In this document: piece by piece, positions 24,961-39,682 of the stretch
Numbering within the stretch: the first letter of the stretch is position 1
How the letters are laid out: every line of letters begins with the position of its first letter
Assembly: GCA_013397435.1 (NCBI GenBank)
Contig: VZRG01000533.1
Location: 372,001 to 436,000, forward strand
From: Erythrocercus mccallii
Taxonomy: Eukaryota > Chordata > Aves > Passeriformes > Dicruridae
Reading direction: 5' to 3'
DNA length: 64,000 nt
Made by a program: the position numbers and the translations under genes
Notes under the pieces: model-generated
Database searches by the model: none
The model's input: only the letters and a program-made list of their open reading frames with translations
What the model was told of the DNA's origin: nothing

Positions 24961-26524
24961 CAGCAAAGAAAGTGAACTTTTGGAGCTGCTGAACACAAAC
25001 GAGCTTTGAGAAAGGAAAGAAAAGGTCCACACAGACACAAACGAAGGTGTTTAGTTCCAACACACAAGCTTCAGTTTCTGCCATTGTGATGGATTTGCCA
25101 ATGTGCTTTCTGAGCCAGGCCACTGCACTACTGTGTAAGCGCCATTCTAATTACTGTAGGCTCTATAAAGGTTTCTTTATCGTTTAGTATTATAAATAAT
25201 TGTGCTTCCAGGCTGGGGTTCAAAGCTCAGAACGGCACCTGCACAACAGCTCAGGCAGGTCAGGTGACCTCTCCCCAATTCCCATCTCTCTGGAGCTGAG
25301 GACAGACAAAGTGATATGTCTGTCATACGCCATTACCATTAGAACAGAATCTTGTTCTTTTATTACAACTGATCTCCGCCGGATTTCTCAGCAGGAATGC
25401 TAAGTGAAATCAATGTCTTGGATTTCCAGGCTGAGCTTGGAGGTCACAGCCACTCTATCATTTCTCAGCATTATCCCTGCTCTTTCTCCCGCACTCTCTC
25501 GGAGCCTCCAACTGGCACACAGCAGATTGAAAACAGCATGCAGCACAGGACTTACTCTGCACAATTTTACAGCCTTTTGGAGCCCCCTTCCTTTCCTTTT
25601 GGCCCACTTTTTTAATTTATTTCCCCCCTCCCACTTTGCAAAATAAGTTCTGTTTGTCTCCTACGGTGCTGCAAGCCAAAGGTATCAGAACACCTAAAAA
25701 CGCGAAAAAAGCAATAAAACAAAGGGGAGAACAGAGCTGATCTTGACAGCTGCCAGTTAAAAATGGTTATGCTCAATGTTACCAGCAGATATGGCAGGCC
25801 TTGTAATCTTGCAACTGCCACAAAATACACGCTGTGCCCCTTAGATCTCATCAGAAATGCTCCTGCTGCACAGGAGAAGCAAAATCAACACTGAGATTTT
25901 AAGTGTAGGAGATCTACAAGCTGCCAGCCACACACAAGACCCCACACCCTTGCAAAATGCACAAACTTGGTAACCAAGCACTTTTTTAAGAACCCAAACC
26001 CCAACAATCTACCATCAAGTACAATCACAGCTTTGTGACTTCTTGCTATAAGAGAAGAGGCCAAGCCAAGGAAAAGCCACAGCAAGTCAGAAAGTCTACA
26101 GTAAGGAGAGAGAGAAGAGACAACCTAGAGCTTGATGCATCAACACGGCAGCTACTGATTTCAAGCCATGTCTTTCATTCTTTGAACATGTATCTCACTG
26201 AGCTGACAATGGTATTATTTATTTGTCTGGTTATTTTTAATCTGCACTGCTTTACTGTTAGGGTAAAAACAAGACACTACTGTCAATTCAAGGAATTTCC
26301 CCTGACATGATAAAGGACATGGACAGCATGCTAGAGGGCACTAACAAAAAGGAAGGACACATTTTTTTATCAAGCTCTTGCTGTCACCTAAATAGGACTG
26401 CTTTCTCCCTGCATTCCTTAGCTAAATTCTTCCTAGCTGTTTTGCAACAACATCCTCCCATTTCAGGGAGCCACCCTGGGAACAAAGCATCCTGCAGCTG
26501 GGAGGCACGGGCCTGGTACAGTAC

Positions 26525-26671
26525 CTTGCTTTTGGGTGGAGGGCTGTTTGTGCTCTTGTCTGTGTGGATGCTGGTAGGGGACACAGCAGCACCAAGGTTC
26601 CCCTGGGGAATGCCAGGAATCTTGCCTCCCGGAGACACTTGCATCGCAGCAAGTTGGGCAGCATACAACTG
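26525..26671 (-). CDS. SOX5: SOX5 coding exon C: Gln-Leu helix and pre-PLNLS segment
   Basis: This 147-bp exon is exactly 49 codons, phase 0 at both ends. The protein starts QLYAAQLAAMQVSPGGKIPG, continues IPQGNLGAAVSPTSIHTDKS and ends TNSPPPKSK. It lies between the Ala-rich segment and the PLNLS linker of SOX5. Because it is a symmetric exon, skipping it would keep the frame. The acceptor is strong (tttgttctgtttttccag, AG at 26673-26672). The donor is gtactg from 26524, a weaker match to the GTAAGT consensus than the other donors here. Read-through past the donor stays open for several dozen codons, but those residues are intronic and do not resemble SOX5. A long plus-strand frame across this exon is only its antisense shadow. 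Confidence 0.97.
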
Positions 26672-28254
26672 CTGGAAAAACAGAACAAACAAAAAAAAAA
26701 AGAAAAAATTGGGGTGGGGGGGAGACAGAGAGAAATCATCAATTTTTCAATCAAATCATCAGTCATTCCCAAAACTCCTCCTACAGCAGATGATATATTT
26801 TCATTCCAATGGGTATTTTTTATTTAGCACATGTATGTTTCAAGACATGAATTGTCATTTTCACTTTGGTGACTCATTGCTACAGGGATGAATGAGAGAC
26901 TGTCACCACAAGAAGTGTCCCAGCTTCCCTGTGTGTCCAGGGATTCAAAACAGGGAAGAGAAGCTAATCCCCGTGGTTTGACTGAGCTGCTGGACAATCC
27001 TTTATTTCCTCAGATGACACAGGCATAAAAGCATTTCCACCAGTAATATGCATTAACCCCTGTGAAACACATATGCTGTTGGATATGATGGTCTCTGTGC
27101 TACCCTTTTATATTTCTTTATTTTATTTGCTGTGTTTTCCCTGTTTTCCCAGGCTGTAAAGCGTCTGGGACAGAGAATGTCCAAATTTTATTTAGTAATT
27201 ACTGTCGGAGTCCCCTCTCAGCTGGGTTGTGGGGAACCACTAGAGTCAATATAAATATACACATATCAACGGTAAAGTACTGTCCATTAACTATTACAAG
27301 CCTCAGTTAATTCTGAGAACCCTTTCTGTGATAGTTGCAATGCAGACACAGAGTGGAAATGTTTTTCTCTTCAAAAGTAAACCAGTAAGGCACTTTAAAT
27401 GCATATTTTATTATTAACATGTGAATACTTATAATCACAGTCATCTGTTTAAAGTTAAGCACTACAGTAAGAGCTTAAAGGACAGAGGTCAAAAGCAGTC
27501 AGAAAACAGGCAAACTAGAAGTGTCTGGAAGCTCCCATGACCTCCTAATAAAACATGGAGAAAATAAACACGGTGAGCAGGAGAAGCAACAATTGTTGCT
27601 GCTTTGTGAACAGGGAGGAATTCCCAAGTCAGGAGCCTAAGAGAGCAGGAATGTACTACCAAGGATTTTCCCTCCTCAGCCCCAGTCCCCTTTTCCAGGA
27701 CTCACACTAGTGCTGTGTGAGTGATTTGTGCTGTGCAGTGTTACAGATATAACACTGACCCAAGATGCCCTCTGCCTGCAGGTGCTAACAGAGCTTCTGA
27801 GATGCAACATGGCAAGGGATAACATGCAGAAATGCGGAACTGGATGGGAAAAAAACAGGGTGGCTTCAATATGACCGAGTCTAAGAAGTCTTGCTGGTAG
27901 TGCAGTTGTTTTGCTGTCATTTCTCAGGTAATCTTATATGCTGATAGAGGCATGAATTTGGAGGGCACGAAGAAAGGCCAACCCAAACCAGCAAGTCTGA
28001 AAGAGGAGCATGAGAATTCATTACATGATTATTGCGCATGGATCTGTGCAGAAGGCAGAGACATTGCTAGTATGAGCTCACACCACATCAGCCCTTCACT
28101 TCATTGAATGACTCTGAATCTTGGGCAGCCCTGTGAATCATCCCAGGATTCCCTGTACAAACTCTTCCTTTTGCTGGTGCACAGTCCCAGCCCTTTCACA
28201 CAGTTAAAAGTAGCCCACTGACTGCTCTTTTAGCTGTGATCAGACACCAAGTTC

Positions 28255-28475
28255 TTACTTCTTTTTTTCTTTTCACACTCTATTATTTTCAGTTTTGAAT
28301 CCTTTTTATTTCTTTTCTCTACCTAGATCACTGCTTGATCCTTACTTTTCTGTACTTCTTAATCACCAATAGTCCATCTTATTCTGCCTAGTCTGCCTCT
28401 CTTTCCCTATCATCCCCTCATTCATCTGCTCTCTTTTTTGCCTTTTCCTCAAATTTATTTATTCATTTACCCCCA
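28255..28475 (+). other. Pyrimidine-rich block
   Basis: About 220 bp with strong C+T bias on the plus strand (TTCTTTTTTTCTTTTCAC, TCTGCCTCTCTTTCCCTATC and similar), ending TTTACCCCCAG. On the SOX5 transcript it is purine-rich. No repeat unit is evident. Confidence 0.6.
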
Positions 28476-31329
28476 GTGAGTCCAAGCCAAATAGATGCAA
28501 ATCAACTACAGATAAAGTCATCAAAAACAACCCAGCCCCAAATAAGTCACAGATTCAAATGCATGTATTTATCAGCTGAAGCTCACTTCCATTCATTCTT
28601 TCAAAATTCTGCAGGGAGAAAGGAACAAGGTCTCTGTGAGCAAGGGAAGAACTACGGCAGGCAGGTCAATGAAAACCAAGCCAGCATTATGTATGAATTA
28701 ATATATCAGAGGGGCAATGAAGGTTGTTAAAGAAATAGGATACATGACTAGGGAACAGCTCAAACATAATGGAACTCTAGGGGTGACAGAGCAGATCCAG
28801 AGAAAGCTTTTCTTTTGCTCCCTGGTGAAAAATTACAAATTTAGGCAATTATGGGAAAAAGACAATAGAAAGTCAAATGGCTATTAGGCAGGAAAGGTTC
28901 GAGCTTGCTGCTAATCTCTAGATTAGATATCAGAGGATGTGTCTATTCCACATAAAACAGGGTAAAAGTAACAGTCACTCTGGACACTTGGCAGTCCTGA
29001 GCCAAGTGAAGATTCCTGACAGGCCATACAGGGCCTGCTGGGGACTGAGCTTTACAGAAATTTCAGCGGTGGGGGAGACTTTTCCAAATGAATCTTTATC
29101 CAAAGATGGAATAACAAGAACTAAAGTACATGAAATACATGCACAACACAATGTCCAAGACTCTGCACACTTTACACATTCCTGTGGTCTGTGAGCAGTG
29201 GCTAGAAGTGGGTTCCTTTCTGACAATGCATGCAAAGACTAAATAAGCACTGGGAAATAATTTTTCTGGGCAACAGACCAGAAGAAAGCCTTATTTTCAG
29301 GTGAAAATTTGGAATATGTGAGATTTCAAATGTATGCCTTATTCTTCCTTCAGGGATGGACATACCTGAAGAGAATAAAACACACAGTGTGGTGTGGAGT
29401 AACCTGGAAGGAGGGGTGAAAGAAAATCTATAAAGCCTTCATTCATGCTTTTAAAAACCTTCTGTCCTCCTGTTATCAGATTCAACATCTCACCTCAATT
29501 TGATTTATTTTGAGAACTAAAACCAAACATTAAATAAAATTTTATAAAAGGTCCCTTGTTAGAGTCCTCTCTTAAAAGTCTCTATCTGCAACACAAACCA
29601 ACCATTCTACAGAAAAAGCAGTAGAAGGCCCAGCTCTAAAAGGAAAAGCACACGTTTATGAAGTTTCAAGGGTCTGAAACCTATTTAACCAGAAAGATTA
29701 AAGCTCCTATATCACCCTCCTATTTCAAAAAAATTGAAAGAAATACACAATACTCAGCACATTTCTTAAACTTTCACTATTTTTGAGCTTTTGCATTATT
29801 GAACTTGTCTATTCATACTTAAATGTTTCAGGACATGATGACTTCTAGCTTATACCCAAGGGAAGGGCAATGGTGTGACCAAGTGCTGTGAACCAAGAGG
29901 ACTAAATGACAATAATTTGTGCTCTCATTTAATAGACAAACTGAACTCCAATAAAAGAACATTTCTACGCCTGCTTCCCTACTGGCTTCAGATTTTGGAA
30001 GAATCAATAAATATCTGTAGAAATATCCAAGTATCATCTGAAATGAACCCTTATATCCTACACAGTAATAAACCAGCACCTCAAAAAGTGCAAGGAAAAT
30101 GATGTTATTCAGTATCACTCTTGTAATACACTGGGTTTGAACCTCTTAATTTTTACCCCAAACACAGACTGGCTAAGCCATTTCCACCACCATCAGCCAA
30201 CCTAAAGACTCAATGACAAATTCTAGCACTCCAGGAGATCATTTTGCTGCACCTCATACAGGACTTTTTATCTATAGGGTCTTGACTGCTTTATTGTGAC
30301 CAAGGCATTCAGTTGCAATCAGTGAAGCACTACTGCTTTAGGCAGGTTTATTTTTGCTATACATAATAAATAAGGGTAATATTCTGAATTTTAGAAGGCA
30401 CATAATACTTCTTCAAGAAGGCAGAATTGGGCTTCCGAAAAAGCAATTAAAAAGCAACATCTATTGTTTGTTTATAACTAAATGATAATGTTTCGTCTCC
30501 CCTGCCCATGTGCAATATTGCATGTTTTGTTAATCTTTTCTCATTAACCTCTTATTAAAATCTGTAAGGAAGCAAAATCATCAGAACAAAAGCACAATTT
30601 CATACACTTCAAAATAAGCAGGAGTTACTGTTAATTTTTTAATGCTGCCCTTCTATTCCTAAGGTATTACACAAAAAATTCCCTTTCTCCCTAGGTCACC
30701 ACCTAAACCATTCATAATTCTTCCAATATATTAAGCAAAAATATTCAGCTGAACTCTCTAAATGGACTAGTTAGTTCTAAGAGCCCTTGGCTTGATGACT
30801 CTGTAGTACATCAACAGCAAAGCCTTAAGGTTAGGCCAGCTTTGAAAACTTTCCCCTTGGGCATTGTTGTTACACGTTAACAATGCTCATTACTGCTTGG
30901 AGGGTACACTAAAAATGAATTCTTGTTCTATTAATACAGAAAATGAGAATGAGATTTAATAGCAATTTTAAAAAGGGTTGAACAAAGTGCTAGCAATTAC
31001 ACAGGCAGAAAGAGTTGATTCAAGCACCTATAGGCATTTGGATTACAGTATTATCTCTTATTAAAATATTTTTATTAGTGAACAGTGGAGATTAAGAGCT
31101 GTTAATAAAAAAACACAGAGAGAGACAGGTGGCAGTGGGAAATGAATCAGTTACAGCAATAAATTTGTTTCTGATAAAGTGGTTTTTCAGTGAAGACACC
31201 ACAGCGATGAATTTACACACCACTGTGCCTGAGTGTTTGAACTGTTGACTGATCTACCACTTCAACTTCTTTGTCATTCTGAGACCCATCATTAAAAATA
31301 CACACATGAATGGCCTTGTTCTTTGTGGT

Positions 31330-31355
31330 TTTTTTTTGTTTTGGTTTTTTTTTTG
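31330..31355. repeat. T-rich tract
   Basis: Two T runs separated by GTTTTGG. Confidence 0.8.
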
Positions 31356-34300
31356 CATAATCAGGGGTGGGAGGGAGAGAAATGGTATAAAATGAGACTC
31401 ACTCAGAATACATGAATTTCATTTTTCTTTACCTCAATACTTATGCTTACATAAGGCATGAAAACTTTGATTAAAGCAAAAAGAATTTTGCAATTTTGCC
31501 TAATTTTGAATATTTTCAGGTGGTTTCTCAGTTGAAAAGAAAAAGAATTCACCGAAAACAAACATTTAATATACATCCTACTGTAAGACAGGTTTTTAAA
31601 ATATTTGGCAACATAGATAAAACCTACAGAAATTAGAATTAAAGCTGCACTCATCTGTGATTGGTAGCAATGCTTGCTAGGTATTCCACAAAAAAAGTTC
31701 TTCATTTACATATTTGAAATGGCAGATTTTATTTTTATCCTTCAAAGTTTCCTTCAAAGATTGTTAGTCAAACATTTCAAAGGGACACGCTAAGTTGTAC
31801 ATTCAAACTTCAGCAAAGGCTTTTAAGTGCCCCTTGTTTGCCTCAAAAGGGAGGTTTTCAGAAAACAAAGACAATATTTGAACACAAAGACAGTAACCTC
31901 CTTTGAAAACTTGCCCAAAGAACACATTGCAAGGTGAACTTGCTAGCTTTCACTTTGGGATCATTTCAGATAATAACAGCGGAGCTCAAGATCCTGAGAT
32001 GCACTTAAAAGTATTTTGGTTTGTTTTGAGATTTATTTTGTTTTGTTCCATGGACTTCTGAATGCAGTTGAGAATTATTACTGTTCTACCTAACATTTGC
32101 CTTTATCACAGCCAATTCCTACAAGAAACTGCCCTGCTCCCAGGGCTGAGCTATGCAGAGACTCTCTGTGGCAAAGGACCTTGTCTGGACTAATGTTTCC
32201 TTTATTCATCAAGCAAAAAATAGCAAGCTGGATCACTAAATTCACCCCAAAATTGTGGACCACACAGAGACTAGAGAAAATATGCTAAATGTTGAAAAGC
32301 TGCACTGCTCCTTCTCATGGCCTCAAAACCCAGCTAACTTTCTTTGAAAACTCCCATCCTAGCTATTGCCTGCATTTAGCCTAAGAGAAGAAGACAGATT
32401 AAGTAAATCACCTATCAAGGAAGAATAATAAATATTAGAAAGACTGGGCTACTTAACAGATAATTAATATACTGCTTTTAATCAGAGAGCATTGGTGACA
32501 CTTGGAGGAACTGCCTAGAGAAATCTTGACTCATGATGTTTCAGTCAAGATCAGATGTGGTTCATGAAGATGAACTTCAAACAAAATTTATTGTACTCAA
32601 TATTTTACATCTTGTTTTGTCAGACTAGATAATATAACAGTCTCTCTAGCCTTAAAAAAACCTGAGACTTAGAAGGAAATATTGAGAAAAACAAGTTCTC
32701 ATTAGAAAAACTGTGAAGCATTCACAAACAGAACAAGGCTTCCTTTATACACAGGCACAGCCTTGGTAACCACCATCTCTCTCGTATTAGAAAAAACATT
32801 TTTAGCATCACTAACCACAAGTCTCCACAAAATATGATTCTGGTAGCTGATCTCTGGGGTTCCAGGCCTGCAGACTTTATTCCTGAGAATAATCTCGCTG
32901 TAGTCAACAGGCCAAGATGAATGCACCAGTTCTTTTCTCATTTGGAACTTCTCAGGTATGACCAACTGGGGATCCTTGGCATCCAGAGGCAAGGCTGGAA
33001 TCCAGGTCACTGAAAAGCTGAATGAGCTTTAGGTTTACCTCTGAGGTAATAAAGGCTTCCACTGCAGTACATTCAAAACAATGCTTGCTTTGACTGTAGA
33101 ACAGTAATGGTGAATAAAGTAAAACACCTATGTACAATTTATGGTGGCTCTGAGTTTTCTTAGAAACTAATGTAATTTTGATGGATAGGACACACATTTT
33201 AACTAAAGTACAACTCTATTTGTGTTTATAGGTGCTTCTGTGGGAGAGACACTAACTGTAACACCCTCAAATGTGAAGAAATGCAGTTTTCCTTGGAAAG
33301 CAGTCTTTAATTCTGCCAGTGGATAAATTCTGTTCAACTATTAGCAAGGTGAGAACCAGCACCCACGACATAACTGACAGCTCCTGGTGACACAGGAAGA
33401 CTGTAGGAAACTCCTGATTAGAGCCTAGACCTCATGGCTCCTTTGTCCCATGCCTTAACAAGAAGACAATCCTTCTACAGGATGTAACTGTAGGAACTTA
33501 TCAATAGACACTTCCTATCAGAGACTAATAAGATCTGTTAGTCTCTGTGATAAAATATCATGGCAAACTGTGTATTTAAGATTGTCTGCTCTTTCCAAGT
33601 AAAGAGATTTTAACTGGAAAACTGCCCAAGTGGCCTACATATTCATACATACCATGTTCACACCATGTGACACTAATTGAAATAGAGTGACTATATGGAA
33701 TGCAATTGGAGAGGAGATTTGATAATGTCGTATGGAAAAAGCCTGTTGGATGAAATGCTGCAGATAAATAGTGTCCCCTTCAAGGAGAGTAATTAATATT
33801 GCATGTATTTTAAAATATTAAAAAAAAAAGCTGGCAACAATTTATTCCTATAGTTTGTTGTGCAGTACCAGAATATAATGTATTCTTGCTGCCACTATTA
33901 TTAATTATTTTCATGCCAATGGAACTTCTTATGTTAGAAAGATTGGCAAAAGAATTTCCTTAAAGCAAGGACATACTTTTGACAGCATATTCCTCATGGA
34001 TTATACAGTAAAATGGCCACTGGTAATGTAGAGGACTGACAAATAACAGGCATGTGCAGCTTAAGAAGGGGCATTTGTTTTGTAAACCGCATTCCCTTTA
34101 TCACCAACTACTCCGTAATGCAGAATAGAGCTGACTGTTCTGTAATGAAGATGAAGTGTTTGAATGAAGGTTCCACATGGAGACTGCTGCTCCAGTACAG
34201 CTTTGGCAAATTAGGAGCTTGAAGTCAGTAAAGTGGCCTAGACATTTTACTCCATAGGAAAAAAACTCCCTACTGCCTATTTGTTTACCACAGGTATGCT

Positions 34301-35800
34301 TCCCAAGAGCTTTATTTTTTATACGTTTATCCAGAGTTTTGGCAACTAGCTCAGAGCACCTGACTTCAGTAAGTATAATTTTTCATTTGAGAGACCAAAA
34401 TTCTATGAGTGGCCGTTTGACAAAATAATTATTTCATATTGCACTGCTTTACTTGACTGGTACTGTATATAATCATTCACTGTTATCCATTAAGTGACCA
34501 GAGTAGTTAACAAGCAAGCACTGCCAGCAGAATTACTGTAAATAAGGTTCTATATATTTCAGATTGCCGAGCTATAATTAAGGCATTTCACTATTTTACA
34601 CACATTTCCTTAAGCAACTCTTTCTCCGGTTTTTATTTATAGATTTTCTGTTTGCATTTTAAGTTGTTGTATTCAACAGGGAATTAAGTCAGGGAAAATC
34701 TGTGCCTGCTTTAGGACTGATACTGAATTAATTACTTCAAATCTGAATACTCTGTGTCTCCTAAAGTTAAGTGCAGAGCTTGTAGTAGAAAGATTAAGGT
34801 CAACTGCATTTCTTATTTTGAGAACATGGATTTGCTGACTTGAATGCTGATACGGTATCAGGTTCTTATGTATTGATGATTTTAATATTCCTTGGTGACT
34901 TGTCCCTCTTCTTCAGGCATAAAGCAGTGAAACAGGTATTCTGCAGTACATGTGGACTACAGCATTCAGCCTGCTCTGAAAACTTCTTCTTGATAAGCTG
35001 TGATAAGAAGTGAGTCCTAAAATACAGAAGTCTGTCCTTAAAGTAGTAAAGATATGATAATCACCTACCAGAAGCAACAATGCCACATCGCCAAATTAGT
35101 TTCTTGGAGGGGAAAAAAAGAGATGTAAAAACTTACAACTGGATATTTTTTGCCCCCCCTATAGTTGTATGTTCATCTGTTAACTATAATATCAAGCAGT
35201 CAAATGAGAAACATTTTCTTTCCTCTCTATTTCCCTTTTAACATTAAGAGTATTTCTGAACCTGAAGTATCTTACAATTCTATCCATTGTCCTTGGAGGG
35301 ATAAATTAACGTTGTTCCTCATTTATCTGACACATACAGGAGTTCACTGACATCTACTCAGCTCACTCAAAAACTAAATTCGCTCTTTGAACTGAGTTGT
35401 ATTATGTGGTCAAAGGGTCTGGATAACAACGCAGGAGGTAGAGAGTGACAAACTCTCAGTCCATCATAAACAAAGCTGCTCTCTTCCAGCTTGGGTAGAG
35501 AGGAAAGAATGTGATGTTTGTGCCTTAAAGGGGAGCTAAGGACTGTGTTTAAGCTACTTCTGTTGTGCCAAGCCTCCCTGGAAAGAACACATAAAGGAGG
35601 AAGTACAGGTAGAAGAAGAATACTGAAAGGCAGTGATGGATAAACCATCCAAGCTGCAGAAGAAAATGGACTTGGTCTGAGAGTGAAACTAAACCAAATT
35701 GATTTCTAGAATAGTTCTGAAGTGGTTTTTTTCTGTTTCCCTTTTTCCTTAGCAAGAAACACTAATAGAATGTGATATGGAATCTTTATTCACCTGTGTA

Positions 35801-35830
35801 TTTTATTTTATTTTATTTTATTTTATTTTT
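35801..35830. repeat. (TTTTA)n microsatellite
   Basis: Six tandem TTTTA units, the last ending TTTTT. Confidence 0.95.
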
Positions 35831-38800
35831 GGAGGTAGAGAAAGTAGAGCAAGGTTATTATTTTGGGGGAGAAGAATGTCAGTTCTACAGTGTTACCTTT
35901 CCAGTTTATGAGTTTCTGTGCCACAGAAAATTTTCAAACAGGTTCAACTAAATTTACCTCTCATGTAATTAAGTTTCTTTCATGTTCATTGCTTTAAAAT
36001 CTCCTTCCACAAATCCTCAAGAAAGCTAACAAGTCCCACCTCATCCTAAGAGATCCTGTTGTAAAGTTGTTGTATCAGTACAGGGTAGCAGTTGTCCTCC
36101 CCAGCAGCTCACTGTGATTCCTTTCCATAGCAGAAGAATATTGTTCAAGAAGTAAGGAAAGCTCCACTCACACGTACCTGTCCTTTGGCCTTAACCCACA
36201 TGGAATCCCCTCTTCCAAAACAGAGTTGTTTTGTTCTAGGTATTGCTAAAGATAAGGCTTGCAGAAAAAGTCAACCAAACTTTTTAGACCTGTGGGAAAC
36301 TGTTTTTCCAATCACCGGCAAAGAAATTGCCCCAGTCTTGAACTAGAATATTTTGAGCCTCACTGTATCAGAGTAAATCTATGTTCCAAACCAGAAACCA
36401 GCTGAGCTTCACTCTGTTCAGACTTCTAATGTTCTCAACCATCAAATTGAATCCAATCAACTTGAAACTCATGGGAGTGACTAACTTCAAATTAGCCCCA
36501 TTGTTAGAAGCTGGATAACTTGGATGCTTAAAACCACAAATGCATGTTTGTTTAATTGGAATGCTTGGGCTTGCGAGAGGACAGGCTACAAAAAGATCTC
36601 GATGTTAGAGTATGTAGAGGGGAGGCCATTATTTAATAACAGAATTGATGAGAGAGAAGAAAGGACTCCATCATCAGTGTCATTATTTTTGGAGTTTGCT
36701 TCATTATAGGAAAGTCCCTCTTGAACAAAATGAAATAACAGAAACAACTCAATAGCTGTTCAACCTTTTTATTCTTTGATTTTATGATAAAATGGGTGTG
36801 GCCTGTAAAACTCCCTCTCCAATGGAGCCCATAAAACTCCAGAGAGCCTGAAACCTCTGTGAAGCTTTGGCAAACTTCTCAGGAAATAACATAAGAAGCT
36901 GTTTTCTGGTTCATCTCACTATTTCCATGCTTACACTGATGTAATGGGAAAAGTGACACTTTGCGTATTCCATTAGGACATGTACAGAAGTTTAGTCTTT
37001 AATTCTTAGAGAATTTGTTCCCTCAAAGTGGTCTCTGAAAACATCTGAAATCCCTCAGGATTCAGTTTCTGACTCCCACTACAAGAAACCACAGACAGTA
37101 AGGCCCAGTCACTCTGCATGGCCAGACTGCCATGGACAAAAAGCCTGGAACTCACTCCAATATTCCTCTTTTGGCACAAGCTATACTTGAGGTTTAAGGA
37201 GCCATAGGCACAATAACGTGATTAAAAGTCAAAGGGAATGATACCTTTAACTTTCATGGCCCTCTCATGCTATGCATCACCCAAGCACAAGAAGAGCAAT
37301 GAGATGAGCTTTGGAATTTTACATGGCTGCTTCTGGTTTCACCAACCCATGTGGACAACCAGGAACTGGCTGGAGCCTCAAGTTCCCACAGCAAGTGGGA
37401 AGCTTTGTCCTTTGCATCAGTCCAACCACAGGAAATGCAACTGCCATCCTAGTGCAAGATGTTAAGGCCCCTCTTATTCCAGCTTATCTGGGCACCCTCA
37501 GGAAGTGCCCACTCTCTGCTTTACCTCTTCAGCATTCAGCTCTAAAGAGGGAATGCACAAATAAATCCCTCTGAATTCTGGTCATTGAGGCAAAAAGGAT
37601 GTCCTTCACAGGCAACAGGGCTGCAAGCTCTAAATTATCTCTTAAGGAATTCCACATAGCCACATATTCTACCGTATTAGAACTTTAACCAGTAACAAGC
37701 TCTATAATCCATTAGTACATCTGATCTATCTCTGTTTATTTATTAAATTTGGGTTCCACAACTTTTTTGAGGCACTGTGTAAACTGGAAAAAAAAAAAGA
37801 AAGAAAATAGACTCCTGCGTGAAAACAGTGCTTTTTGAAAACTGTCCTCCCTACCAATCTCCAGTATGGAATTTTTTGTAACAGAAAGATGGATCTGCTT
37901 GTACAAAAACATGAAATACTGTAATGATCTTAGGAGAAATTTTTCAATCGTTAATAATATGGCTAGGTTATAAAAAGAGCTAATCCATATCTTTAAATTG
38001 TTTATCTGGAAATTTGGATTAGGAGGAAAAACCCCAGTAATTTCCATGTTTCATAATGAAGTATCAAAACACAAAACTCTTTTCAATCCAAGAAAAAGAG
38101 TCAAAACTGATGTAAAAGCACAGTTTAAATTGCTTCTGGCTGAGCAGTTGTCTACAAAGCCGAAAGGGTGGGAGCACCAAAGAGTTTGCAATGGAAACAC
38201 CAAGAAGCTTTTTTACTGTAGGCACACTAAGGAGAGTTGCTATCATGAAGTAATAACATTATCCAGAAATCTTTGTTTATTACCTCATTCCCAATGCCAT
38301 TTCATTTCACTTGAGTAACTTGGGTCTGATGATGGGGTTAACGAGCGAGGAGGTGTTTGAGTGGGTGTGATTTAGGGGTGCTGCTAAAATAGAAGCTATT
38401 TTGACAGTTCTGTATTTAATATAGTCTGGAGCTCAGTAATTTTTTTTTTCAGGTAAAATACTCACACATTCCAAGGCTAAGAGTGACTTTGGCAAAGCAC
38501 AAATAATACCTAGACTTACTGGTATTATATGGAGTATTACAGAGGAGCTCATACTTCTATTCCTTTTCTACCTTCATCATTCTGCCCACGAGTCTAACAT
38601 AGATGGAATGCTAATGCTTTCATTTCCTGTGTTCAGAGACTTTCCTCAAAACTTGGATATTTTCAGCGACCATGACAGAAAACATCACTGATAGCTGCTC
38701 TCCCCCCCAGCCCTGTACTCCACAAGCCATCCTCACAGCAACCCATGACAATATGTTCTAACATCTGCCTCCTCAGATGATGTACGACCTATTTGATTGA

Positions 38801-39682
38801 CCCTTTTTGTGCTGCTCCCTGCAGTGGGAGGGTGAACAGCACTCACTGCTTCTGCAGTTAGCGACTGGTAAATTTATCTCCATTCCAGACTGGGAGAGTC
38901 AAGCAGGGATTCTCCTTGCTTCCCTCCACATGGCAATAATACTCTCCATACAGTCCCTTCATTTGTAATTATCAGTGATAAGGAATCCGGAGCAATCCAG
39001 AAGAGGGAAGGTCTCTGGACCCTTCCTTCCATTGTTTATATAGGAAACATTTCTGGCAATTGAATTTTTCCGTGACAAATATTAACATTACCCAGAGTTT
39101 GTGACTCCAGCGTGGGAAGCATGAATAAGGCAAGGAACACTTCAGTCCTCCATTACGCAGGGATACTCCTTGTTTTTGCCAAAGTCAGCAACTGCAAAAT
39201 ATCTCTCAACTTCTCCAGTTAACACCATGGCACAGGACAGGCCTTTGCTCAAAGTGATCATATTCACCACAATAAAAGGCACGTCTGAAGCAGCAAAAAA
39301 GCACTTGCCAATATCACAGCCATTAAATACAATGCTTACTCTCACCAACTCTGTTTCTATCATGTATTTAACAACATTAAGATCAGGATCATTGACAATT
39401 GTCCAAAGTCATCTGGCACGAAATGAGAAGATTATGGCTATGAAAACATAGGGAAGCAATGCACTGAGACCAGCACAATGGGATACCCACGCTTCCCAAA
39501 GATGGAAAACTCTACTGACACAGGGAATTAAAAGCCCACACTGACTCAGTGACTTTCCCAAATTCCAATTGCTGCAGAAATAGAGAGTCAGTTGGTCTCA
39601 CTGCTCCATGCCCCACCAGCTAACACAGAAATATTCTGACTTTACGGCCCACCCTTACTAGCTTACAGACTGGAATTACCTA

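Larger units (their letters stand above)
5819..26524 (-). other. SOX5: SOX5 intron between exons C and B (20.7 kb)
   Basis: Mostly unique AT-rich sequence. It holds simple repeats (6276, 6498, 7611, 9836, 10446, 11763, 16841), MIR-like SINE relics (about 10120, 13870 and 15460), a possible CR1 relic (about 16515), a divergent SOX-site cluster (10984), a CpG/CRE-rich candidate promoter (17890-18360) and an RFX X-box-like inverted repeat (20947). The mammalian short SOX5 isoform starts near exon B, so an internal promoter in this intron is plausible. The remaining sub-stretches (for example 7641-9835, 11780-13860, 18361-20940, 21000-26500) show nothing I can name. Confidence 0.85.

Noticed and set aside
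26307..26891. Longest plus-strand open frame, 194 codons
   Set aside because: It is the antisense shadow of SOX5 exon C and its flanking intron; composition is Ser/Cys/Trp-rich and resembles no family.
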